This document shows positions 49,201 through 61,200 of a stretch of 64,000 nucleotides of DNA, in pieces (position 1 is the stretch's first letter; the number at the start of each line of letters is the position of its first letter). The stretch covers positions 30,232,201 through 30,296,200 of the forward strand of contig NC_030678.2 in NCBI RefSeq assembly GCF_000004195.4, in the 5' to 3' direction. A program made the position numbers and the translations under genes. Under the pieces are notes generated by a model, which was not told the origin of the DNA, did no database searches, and saw only the letters and a list, made by a program, of their open reading frames with translations. This DNA is from Xenopus tropicalis (lineage: Eukaryota > Chordata > Amphibia > Anura > Pipidae).

Positions 49201-52200
49201 CATGTAAAGTCATTATATCTGCTATATGTTTGAAGACTTGCAGTGATAACGGATTCACACTGTGATATTTTTATAAATATCTACATAGGAGATTATCTCG
49301 TGTGCTAGTAGATCTAAATGGATAAGTTATAAACCCAGTATTTATAGGCCATAATACTCTGCAAATAGCAAGTAACAGCTGAAGCAATGGTATAATAGGA
49401 TTGATTCCCTACATTAATTTGCAGTAGAACTCATGCTGAACTAATGCACACATCTTAGCCAGAGTAAACTCAGTGCTATTTATTTAAAGCAGGCATGTTA
49501 TACACTCAATTTAGTCTGATTTATTCCATTATAAGCTGATATATGCAGCAAGTATAAGCAGAAAATACTGACTACATTGACTTTAATAAGTGGTTAAGGC
49601 CAACTATAGCATTAATTATTCCACTAAAATGGTGCTAAGTCTGTGGCATATGCATACAGGCATGCCTACCATCAAGAATCAACTGTGGGTTCTGCATTCA
49701 GAAGCCCCATTACAGACGGGACCCCAAGATAGAAAATATTGATTTGAGAGTTGCTAAATGGGCTGGGCTTATTCTGGAGTGGGTGGTACTTGAGCAGATT
49801 GTGAGTGGGGTTTTAGTATAACTGGGGAGTAGCTGGGGTGGAGAAGAGGCAAGGCTCCATTAAGCGTCATTTTACTTGTTGGTATGGTCGATATCCCTGG
49901 GGGCTCTGGTGGGAGGGCCCTGCTAACTTATAAGTAAGGGACACCATGATTACTGATGGCAGCCCTGCATGCAGCCTAAGAGAAAACCCAGGGAGTTGTT
50001 CCTGCTATGGAGAAACCAATGCACGGGCAAGCTAGCCACAATGCTTTTGCTGTCAAGCAATTCCCCCTTTTGGATAAAAGTATGGGGTACTGTATATGTT
50101 GCAAACAAAATACAACCACAGATGGACAACCATATCAAGGTATGATGCTGCAGTTGTGTGATTTCATGTGGATCCTACACCCCTGAGGTGATATCCAATA
50201 GCCTAGTAATTTAAAGTACAGAGTACAAAATATATATCAATTTATATATAAAGTATATATTATTCATGATTAATTAATACAGGTATCGGACCCCTTATCC
50301 GGAAACCCGTTATCCAGAAAACTCCGAATTACGGAAAGCCCGTCTCCCATAGACTCCATTATAAGCAAATAATTCAGAATTTTAAAACGGATTTCCTTTT
50401 TTTATGTAGAAATAAAACAGAACCTTGTAATTGATCCCAACTAAGATATAAATAATCCTTATTGGATGCAAAACAATCCTATTGGGTTTAATTAATGTTT
50501 CATTAATTTTTTAGTAGACTTAAGGTATGGAGATCCAAATTACGGAAAGACCCCTTATCCTGAATACCCTTGGTCCCGAGCATTCTGGATAATGGGTCCT
50601 ATATCTGTATTAAGTTCCCAGTAAAAAAATTTGGCCCACCCTTTGGTTTCAGAGAAACTTGATAGAAATTATACTAAGAAAATCCTCTAGTTCTTGAAAG
50701 GTAGTTTCCTATGAAGGTTGAGCGATATTTAAACCTGGTGAGTGAGGAGGCCATGGAAAAGGACTGACTTTGGTTTTTAGAAAAGGATCATTATTAGGGG
50801 AACAGTGTTTGCACATTGTGTTGCACCTGGTTTTCCCAAAATTCCCCCGTATTCATCGGAATGACCATGAAAGAGTCATTGGACCTAATGACTGTTGCAA
50901 GAAGCTGCCCATTCCATAATGGATCCCCTCCAAGTTAAAGTTAGGTTGAAGGTATCCTTTAGTTTTCTCCAAATCTAAACATGTCTAGATGTAGGGTTAA
51001 ACCATACTTACCGTATTTTCCGGCGTATAAGACGACTTTTTTACCCCAAAATATCTGTGCCAAAGTCGGGGGTCGTCTTATACGCCGGGTACTGCAGCTT
51101 CCTCATATGTCCGGCCAGGGCCGCCGTCATTGGTGGCCAGCGGAGAATTTGATTGGTTGTGCCCTGTGCGTGCGTACGTACGTACGCACGCACCTGTGCA
51201 TTAATTATACCCTTTGCGGACACACTCACAGCCAAACGGGTAAACGCAGCGTGTGGCGAGATACAGATGCGTGAAAACTACGTGAGTTTCTCTAACACTT
51301 GCACAATTGATAACACATTTTCTCGAGACTTGTTTTTCAGCGGTGGTCTGTCAGACTCATGTTAGCGGGGTATGAATGCCAGTGTAACATTTACATCCTC
51401 TAGGACACTTTCTATGCTATGTCATTGGGGATACAAGAATGGTAAAATTGCACTCTAATGTGCAAGTCTGTCTATGAAAGAGAATGCTGGGAAAGTAGGA
51501 TGGAGGCTCACTGCTGTTTTAGAACATTTCCTGTGCATTTGCCTATGTTTTCCTTTAAAATGCCCATAGAATGAAAAAGACTTCTTTACCCCAAAATATC
51601 TGTGCCAAAGTTGGGGGTCGTCTTATACACCCAGTTGTCTTATACACCGGAAAATATGGTACTTTCTTCTATAAGTTCAGGCCTAACGTTCTAAATGTGT
51701 GGACATCTTGTGGCTCTGTGCATGAAGTATGTTTCCATGAAAGCAACAGAAAAATTTCCAGCATTGTGCCTCCATGGTGCTGTACACTTCACTTTTGCTC
51801 TGACAGATACGCCTTCTACTTTATTAAGCCTTTAATGGGTGCACTCCATATTCAAGGAAACTTGAGAAAGGGCATGCTCATGCCTCCAAAATATCACCAT
51901 ATTGACTACCTGGTACTTTAAAGGAAAACTAAAACATAGAAGAAGGGTTGAAATGCTACACATTATGTTCTGGGGTTCTGTACCAGCCCAAGGCAACCAC
52001 AGCCATTTAGCAGGGAAGATCTGTGTCCCCAACTTATTGCAACTGTACCTTGTATTTATGTTTTTATTATCATACATTTATTGATTATTGTAATAACCCT
52101 GTTTGTTGAATTATTTTATTGTTCTACTGTACAGTGCTGTATACATAAGGTGTGCTTTATAAATAAAGATATATACGTACGTAGTTTTCAATACTCAAAT

Positions 52201-55200
52201 TCGCTTTACACAGCAGCTCAGAAACCAGTGCAATTTGCATCAGATTTTAATGAAAACCTCAACGGTTTCCCAGAGCACACTGAGCATGGGCAGTGTCATT
52301 GACACCCAGAACAAAATACAAGATGGTGACCCCCTGTTGCCAACTTTGAAGACCTGAATAATTACTAGTTATAGAGATTCTGAAACGTCAGCCTGGTGCA
52401 CACAATTCAGTATATAAAATGCAGCATTTCTACCCACATATGTTTTTAGGGTTAGTTGTCCTTTAAGATGTTAGTTCTCCCTAACCAAGATATTTACTTA
52501 TTGAATCTTTTGGAATTATTGACTGGATTTAATATATACATACTGGTGGCATGATTGACTACATTTGGAGCATTGGAACCATTTCATTAACTGTAGATGG
52601 CTTCCCCATAACCTTTTTTGTTGCTTTGCTTAAAGAGAATAAATCCATCTCATTAGTTATAAGACATCAAAGCAGACATCACTGGCACAGAGAAAAAACA
52701 CAAATATTCTTTTGGACCTGGCACAAGGATACTAAGCAGACACCACAAAACACAGCTTGCTGCTACAAAGAACAAGAACTGTACATAGCAACAGCCTATA
52801 ATAAATAAGTAAATGTTTAGAAGAAAGAGAGCACGCAGAGACAGACTTGGAGAGCGAGACATGCAGAGAGACAGACCGCCGGAACATGAGGTGTAGGATC
52901 ACATAAGCTTTTTATGACTAAGGTAAAAGGAGCAGAGGTGTATAAATTCCCAGCTGTTATTCCTTATCATGGAACTATGGAATGTGTACAGGGCAGCAAA
53001 TGTCATTTCTTTCTGAGAAATATAATTTAGAAATAAAAATGGAGAAGAAATAATTTAAAGGCAGCACAGACAGTAAACTGTAACTGTCCCACAAAGACAT
53101 TAATTATCTCTTAGCGGAAGTCGCATTGCCAAGTGTACGCAAGCCCTAAAGCCTCAGTTATCTTTTATATTTATAGCATTTTCTTATAAAACTATATAAA
53201 ATATGCCTTTCATTTTACTATACTTAGGCTTCCTATAAATGGCCCACTATTTAACCTTTAGTAATAAATTCAAACTTCACTCCACTGTTCATCACTAAGC
53301 ATCAAAAAATGTCCTAATCAGCCAGAGCCTTAACTAAAGTGTAAATCTTAATTAGAACATACAATTCCAATAATATCTCTATCACAAGAATCTTATTTGC
53401 TTTTCATTGATACCTGTGCAAAGTGAATGTTAATGAAAAAAAGGCTCAAAATACTGCAAAGATTACAGGTATGGAACCTGTTATCCAGAATGCTTGGGAC
53501 CTGGTGTTTTCCTGATAAGCGGTCTTTCCATATTTTGGATCTCTGTATCTTAAGTCTGCATTAAAAAAAACCCAATAGGATTGCTTTGCTTTCAATAAGG
53601 ATTAATTATATCTTAGTTGGGATCAAGCACAGGTACTGTTTTATTATTACAGAGAAAAAGGAAATCGTTTGTAAAAATTAGAATTATTTGCTCATCATGG
53701 AGTCTATGGGAGATGGCCTTTCTGTAATTGGGAACTTTCTAAATAACGGGTTTCCGGATAATGGATCCCATACCTGTATGAAAACATAACCATGCCTCTC
53801 AACTCCTCTGGATGCCCTGGGATTTATGGATCCCTTCCTGCAGACTCCAGGTCTGGCCTGAGATTCAAAATAGGCCCTGGCATTTCAACTACACAGAGGC
53901 CCAATAAATAGTGACTGTCCATGGCATCTTACAGCAGCCCCTCTGGCATTTGCCTAAACCTAAAAATTGCCAGTTTAGGGCTGCCAGACCCCAGGCATTA
54001 TATGTGCTGAATTGTGCTCATGGGCAGTGACCATTCATTGACGTCTGAAAAGGATGTGCACATGGGCAGTCTAGAAGCAACATGTCCAGCAGCCCCCCCC
54101 CAGGGTATTGTTAGGAGAGGTTGGCATCTCTGTATATGCCAAGTATAAGTTGCACTGAACTGTTATAGAGAGTAAGAGGCATGGCAAGGGCAGCCAAGGT
54201 TATAGATTCTTTATGCATTAAACATATAAGAAATACATAGAAAGGTAATGAAGATGTTATTAGTATTTCAAGTTGGTCAACTTTATTGAGCTTCCCCAAG
54301 GAAGATCACTGTGTATGGACCCTAAACAATCTCTGCTCAGGGGTTCATCCAGGTTAGGCAGGGTGGAAAAATAATGTAAGCTACAAATTGCATTGGGCTG
54401 TGGATGCAGTCCGCAATCTAATCCACTAGTTTTGGATTTCGGCAAACTCCAAATCCTTTATAAAATATTCGGACAAATACCGAACTGAATCCAAATCCTA
54501 ATTTGCATATGTAAATTAGGGTACAGAAGGCTGAAAAAATGTTTTCACTTCCGAGTTTATGTGACAAAGGGTCACGTGATTTTAAGGATTCGGATTCGGT
54601 TTGAACAGGAACATTGATCCGCCTGAATCTGAGTCCTGCTGAAAACGTTGAATCTTGGCCGAACCCCCAACTGAATCCTGGATTCGGTGTATCCCTATAA
54701 TTGATTCTACATTTTGTCATTGAACATAAATATGATGTATGGCTTGTACTGTGCTGTTTAGAGCTACAGCAAGATTTATACTGTATAATAAACACATTTA
54801 GACTGAACGCTTAAGTATATAATGGTCTGAGAAAAAACAGGCATCAGAGTCTGATGGTCTAAAGATGAAGAATGAAGAATGATGAGGTATGATATCTATT
54901 ATCCGAAACCCATTATCCAGAAAGTTCCAAATTACAGGAAGCCCATCTACCAAAGACTCCATTATAAACAAATAATTCTAATTTTTAAAAATGATTCCCT
55001 TTTTCTCTGTAATAATAAAACAGTACCTGTACTTGATCCCAACTAAGATATAATTAATCCTTATTGAAGGCAAACATTCCTATTGGGTTTAATTAACATT
55101 TAAATGAATTTTTAAAAGACTTAAGACATGGAGATTCAAATTAAGTAAAGATTCCTTGCACTTCTATTAAAACCCCAGGCTCTGAGCATTCTGGATAACA

Positions 55201-58200
55201 GGTACCATACATAGGAATTGGAATAGGATGTTATTATTGTTGTTGTGTGTGCCAATTATGCTAGCTTTACACATTGTACAACACTACCACTGCATTGTAG
55301 GCATGAATACTAAAAGGTCAAACCACTCATGAACAGGAGAGAGCCAGGGACTGGGGTACAGCAGGATTTCCATTATTTAGGCACTTTAAAGGGAGACTAA
55401 ACCTTTTCATTTAATTCTCTGTGTCAAATAGAAATATTAAAAGAGACAGAAACTCAAAATATAACCAGGGGTTTCCTCTACTGTCTCCACTCCCCTCTGC
55501 CCAACCATAACAAAGAATCCTGGCAGGATGGAGCCACTCCCTCATGCATGTTTCTGGCCAGGAATCACCTCCAGAGAGCAGAAGATTGGAAGCCATGTTG
55601 TTCATGGTCCTTGCAAGGTTACTCTGCTTCATTCTTTATAAAGGACTAGCAGGCGCTACTGGAAGCTGCCACAGGGCGGGTGGTAAGGATAGGGCTCCTT
55701 TGCACTATGCACACACCAACTTGCATGACTAAAGTTAAGAGGTGGGATAGGGGACACCAACACAAACACCTATTTACCTCACGTGTCTGTTATGCTTCAC
55801 TTCTATGATCACTCAGCCCTATCTATACTAATGCTCTTACAGTATATACCTGCTACCGTCCTTTATTAGCCCCCTTTATTTTTTTTCATCTTCTTTTTTA
55901 GTTACTGTACAGTGACTTCTATTGGTCTGTAATTCTACAGATATTTTACTTGAATATTCTGAGCAGAAATATACCTCTTGCATGCAGTATATTGTAGTTA
56001 TCACAGGATATTGATGCAATCTCTGTTCATTACACAGCAGGCAATAAACTGTTACGGAGGAAGAGACTGAGTGAAAAGCAAATAGCTGCATGAATAATAT
56101 GAAACAAATTGTTCTTTGTTCCGTTATAGCAGGTTTGTAATATGCAGTAACATAATAAATGTGCTGCCATACTGACCCAAACCCCTGGTAACTGATATTT
56201 TACTATACACATCGGAAGCTGCCAAGGCCACATTTTAATAGGCTTCTAAATTCATTCTGAGGCTGTAGATCTTTTGAATGAGCATAAACCTATTTCCATT
56301 ATCCTGCACATATTTTAGTTTGAACCTGATACATTTTACAATTCGTTGCTATTATAAAAAAACAGCAAGGGGGCCAATTATAAATAATTGAGGCCAGCTC
56401 TAAATTGCCTTAGCTTCTACTTAACAATTAAGCTGCATTTAAATAACTTACTCTGCTTTGCATAACTCTTCCCAGGCTTTGTGGTATTTCACTGGGTCTT
56501 CGGCTTTCATGGACGGCTCCAGATCTGCAGAATCTATGTACTGAGAAAATACCATAGGTCATGAGTAAATAAGCTGTGAGATTATAATCATGTGTAAATG
56601 ATAACAGGGGGGTTAGACAGACGCTAGTACCATCAACTCAGCACACACAGGGTTAAGTCAGTTGGTCTGTTGAAGGGAGACTGCTGCTGACCCATATGTG
56701 GCTGGCATTGGCACTATGAGAATAATGACACATAGGCACTTGTGCAGCAAAATGCTAGGAACCAACACCATTCATTCCTTGGGTAATTACCTACATGTGC
56801 GCCTGCAGGTACCATTGTGGGCCAGGTTATTATTCCTCGAAAACTCTGGCTAAATGCATTTTTAAGTGGGAAAACATTATGGCCTATGGCACTCGGGTGT
56901 TCTGAGTGTTGCTGCCCTCTAGCAGGGAACATCCCTGTCCCCTCTGCTAATACTACTGAATGTAAAGCAATGAACCAATGACAGATGGGAGCTCTGCACC
57001 AAAAACTTCTGGATCATTGATCATTCTGGCACCAAGTACACCAAACAGGGCAACTTATATTTATTAGCACTAAAAGCAGCAATGGGGTGGGGGGAAGAAA
57101 CCCGATACCAATCACAAGAGCACTGGTGACACTGCTGTCATATGTAGCAGTATTAGCCAGTAGATATATCAATTAACAAGTAAACAAGCAATTTATGTGT
57201 ATTATAAAGGGGTGTTCTATCTACAGTTTCTGTCAGAACCAATACTTTGAGGAAAGACTTTACATCCCCCTTAAAATGTTACTAGCCCATGCACTGCCTT
57301 ACCATCAAGTTCAGCTTGTGATTAATAGCCAGGGCAGAGTGCTCGAGTGCTTTGAAGACTGACGTATAGCAATCACTCAGTTTCGTGTACTTGCCGACCA
57401 GAGCGATGGAACACGTCTTCAGCAGTCTCTCATATCTTAAAAAGAAGACCCAGTAACTGCACTATACCAAATCAATATGATTTTTAGGGAAATGAAATAG
57501 GGGGTTCATATAGCCTAGTGATTGGACTCCCTAAATCAGGCATCTCCTACCTTTGCTACTCGTGAGCCACTTAGATGTAAACATGTTGGTGAGCCACACA
57601 AGCACAAAAAATGTTCCTTGAGGATGCTAGATAAGGGCTGTGATTGGCTATTTGGTAGCCCCATGTGGACTGCTGGGCTGCAGGAGCCTCTGCTTGGGGT
57701 AACACTGTCTTTGTTCTTCCAAAACTTGTCTCCAAGCCAGAAGTATAAAAATGGGCACCTACTGAGGCCACTGGGAGCAACATCAAAGGGGGCAGTGAAC
57801 AAGCATGCCAACACAAAAAATACAATTAATATTGTCCCACATTAAACAAACCAAATAACACTATTTTGCCTTCAATATTGGTCTACTGGTCTTAGTGAAG
57901 TCGTTTGCACATGGATAGAAAACTGGGTACAGGATCAGGTACAGAGGGTGGTTGTTAATGGTACATTCTCTACTTGGAGTAAGGTTCTCAGTGGGGTCCC
58001 TCAAGGTTCTGTACTGGGTCCACTTTTGTTTAACTTATTCATAAATGACTTAGGGGAGGGTATTATGAGTAATGTATCAGTGTTTGCAGATGACACAAAA
58101 CTCTGCAGCCCAGTCAATTCTATCCAGGATGTGGCATCCTTGCAGCAGGATCTTGACCAACTGGCAATCTGAGCGGCTAAGTGGCAGATGAGATTTAATG

Positions 58201-61200
58201 TGGATAAATGTAAGGTCATGCACCTGGGATGTAAAAATATGCAGCCACTTATACCCTTAATGGGACTGCACTAGGCAAATCCATAATGGAGAAGGACCTT
58301 GGAGTCCTTGTAGATAATAAACTTGGCTGTAGCAAGCAATGCCAGGCAGCAGCTGCAAGGGCAAACAAGGTTTTGAGCTGTATTAAAAGGGGTATAGATT
58401 TACGGGAGGAGGGGGTTATTCTTCCCCTTTACAGAGCGCTGGTAAGGCCCCATCTAGAATATGCTGTTCAGTTTTGGTCTCCAGTGCTCAAACGGGACAT
58501 TATTGAGTTAGAGAGGGTCCAGAGAAGGGCAACTAAGCTGGTAAAGGGTATGGAAAGTCTCATTTATGAAGAAAGACTGGCCAAGTTGGGTCTGTTTACA
58601 ACCAGAAACCTGTTACCCAGAAAGCTTCAAATTATGGGAAGGCCATCTCCCATAGACTCCATTCTAGTAAAATAATTCATATTTAAAAAAAAAATGATTT
58701 CCTTTTTCTCAGTAATATTAAAACAGTTCCTACCAACTAAGATATAATTAATCCTTATAGGAGGCAAAACAATTCTGCTGGGTTTTTTTATTTAATGTTA
58801 TTTTATTTAATGTTTAAATTATTTTTTACTAGTGTGGAGATCCAAATTATAGAGAGACCCCTTATCCAGAAAACGCCAGGTCCTGAGCATTCTGGACAAA
58901 AGGTCCCATACCTGTACCATGCTTTTACAGTATATATCAATAACCTTGTTACATGCTAAAGGGGGCCCAACCACTAAAGAGATCCTGAATCAACAGGTAT
59001 GAAGACCTCGATCCAAGCATAATAGTTTCCTGGAACTTAATCAGGCAGCTGTTGGCTTAAACTCATTGAGGTGTGATTGTTAGCTCAATAAGGAACCATA
59101 CCCTGCAACAAAGGATATATGGGAAACAAAATACGCCCAACAATACACTATTCAACAACAGGTATTCGTTTCCTGAGCCTTTTATCTTACTGAATGTGTC
59201 CAGCAAGTCATTTCTAACTGCATATCTTGGGAAATCTATCCAATATCATCAGTATTGGTGCAGCACACTCAGCTATATTTGCCCTTGTATAACTAACAGT
59301 GGGCTAATAATGGTAACTATAATGGTTAACTATTACTTTTTTTCACAGTAAATGATGTGCACACAAAGCCCCTTTCTGTTTACTAGAATAGTTAACCTAT
59401 CGCATAAACATTTGGCAACAGCTACTTTACTCCCCACTGAGCAAAGAAAATTGAAAAACTTTGAATTGTCTCATACATTATGTAATACAGAATAAGTGAG
59501 TTCAGGGGCTAAAAGTAAAAAAAAAAAATCTTTGTAGCAAAAGAAAAAAAGGAAATAAAAGAGTGTCCGTACATCTCAGCAACGTATTTATGCACATCAA
59601 CTTAGCTCAGGGGGTAAGATGGCCAAAACTCACCCTCTACACCCCAATTTACACAATATTTTAGGATGATATACCAGACCTAAGATTTCTGTATGATCGC
59701 ACAGGCAGAAATAGCCTGGCTTTAAACCCAATAGGAATGTTTGCCTTCAATAAGGATTAATTATATCTTAGCTGGGATCAAGTAAAAGATACTGTTTTAT
59801 TATTACAGAGAAAAGGGAATCATTTAACCATTAAATAAACCCAATAGGGCTGTTCTGCCCCCAATAAGGGGTAATTATATCTTAGTTGGGATCAAGTACA
59901 AGATACTGTTTTATTATTACAGAGAAAAGGAAATCATTTAAAAATTAGAATTATTTCTTAATGAAGTCTATGGGAGATGGCCTTCCTGTAATTTGGAAGT
60001 TGCCTTGAGAGGACACTTCCGCGATTTCTGGGAAATCGCGGCGCCGCGTATGCCATCCCCAGGGCCGGATTTCATCCCCAGTGGGATGGCATTTCGGGGA
60101 GAGTAGTCGCCCGCAACAAGGGAGATTTGTCGCGGGCGACTAATCTCCTTGTGTGTCACAGCCCTAAGGGTGAAGACACATGGAGCTACTAGTAGCAACT
60201 ACTTGTCGTGGCTACTAAAATAGACAATGCTGATCATTTACTGATAATTGTCTCTACATGTGTTTTAGCAGAGGCAATTCTCAGTATTGCCTATTGCAGG
60301 GTATTTTCTGGCGTTTAGTAGCCATGACAAGTAGCTACTACTAAATAGCCCTACATGTCTTCACCCTAATGGGAAAAGCAAGTGATAATCACTGGGGGGG
60401 GTCAAAATGTTAGTTCCCCCCCTCCAGTGATTATAATCACGTGCCTGATACTTTGGGCTGGTACTACTGCCCAAAGTATCTACTACTACTTCTTAGTGAA
60501 AAGCCAAACTTAAATGGGAACCAAAGAGAAGATCAAAGCGATTAGAATCACTGGGGGGTGCCTACATTACTGGTCAACCCTCAGTAATTATAAGTTTCCT
60601 TCTCTTTAATGGGGAACTCCACCCACACACAGCTTAAACTTCTTGAAAAGTAAGCATAATTCCAAGCAACATTGCAATATACATCAAGTTAAAAATATGC
60701 AGCCTTTTCATGATGTTTAATGTAATAATATGGTTTGGAACAGTTTGCTAAGCCCGGCCCCCTGTTCCCCTGCTGATCTGGCTGGCTACTTTGAGACTCA
60801 AATAAAATGTAACAGTAGTTGCATGTCCTCAGCCTGCCTTCAGCCTGCATCCTGCAAATCCCACAGTTCCCTGCACATGTGAAGTCAATAAGGAAAAGAA
60901 CATCACAGTGCAATGCATTGTGGGTTAAGTAGTTAGTTCCTGCATGCTGTCTCTAAGCTGTGGAGAAGTTGTTACAATTTGTAACATCAATGTTTTAGTC
61001 CCTCCTCCCCTGCCAGGATTTCAAATGATGCAGAAAAAGAAGAACTATTTTGCAGTTGGATTTCAGCATATAAAAATGGCATTTATTCATACCCTTTGAA
61101 GGAACAGATTGCAGTGATAGGTATGTTAGGGGTTTTGGTTTGGAAGCAGGAGTTCCACTTTAAAGAACGCAGTATATTGTGGATGATGCTAGAGGCATGT

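Larger units (their letters stand above)
48401..56451 (-). other. ctps2: ctps2 intron (8.1 kb), repeat-filled
   Basis: Carries the elements at 48432, 48690, 50278, 51009, 51918, 53464, 53845, 54420 and 54884, listed separately. The stretch 49010-50277 shows no recognised element or gene. Short frames on both strands at 50981-51365 overlap and are ignored. No further exon is needed by the phase of the flanking exons. Confidence 0.8.
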
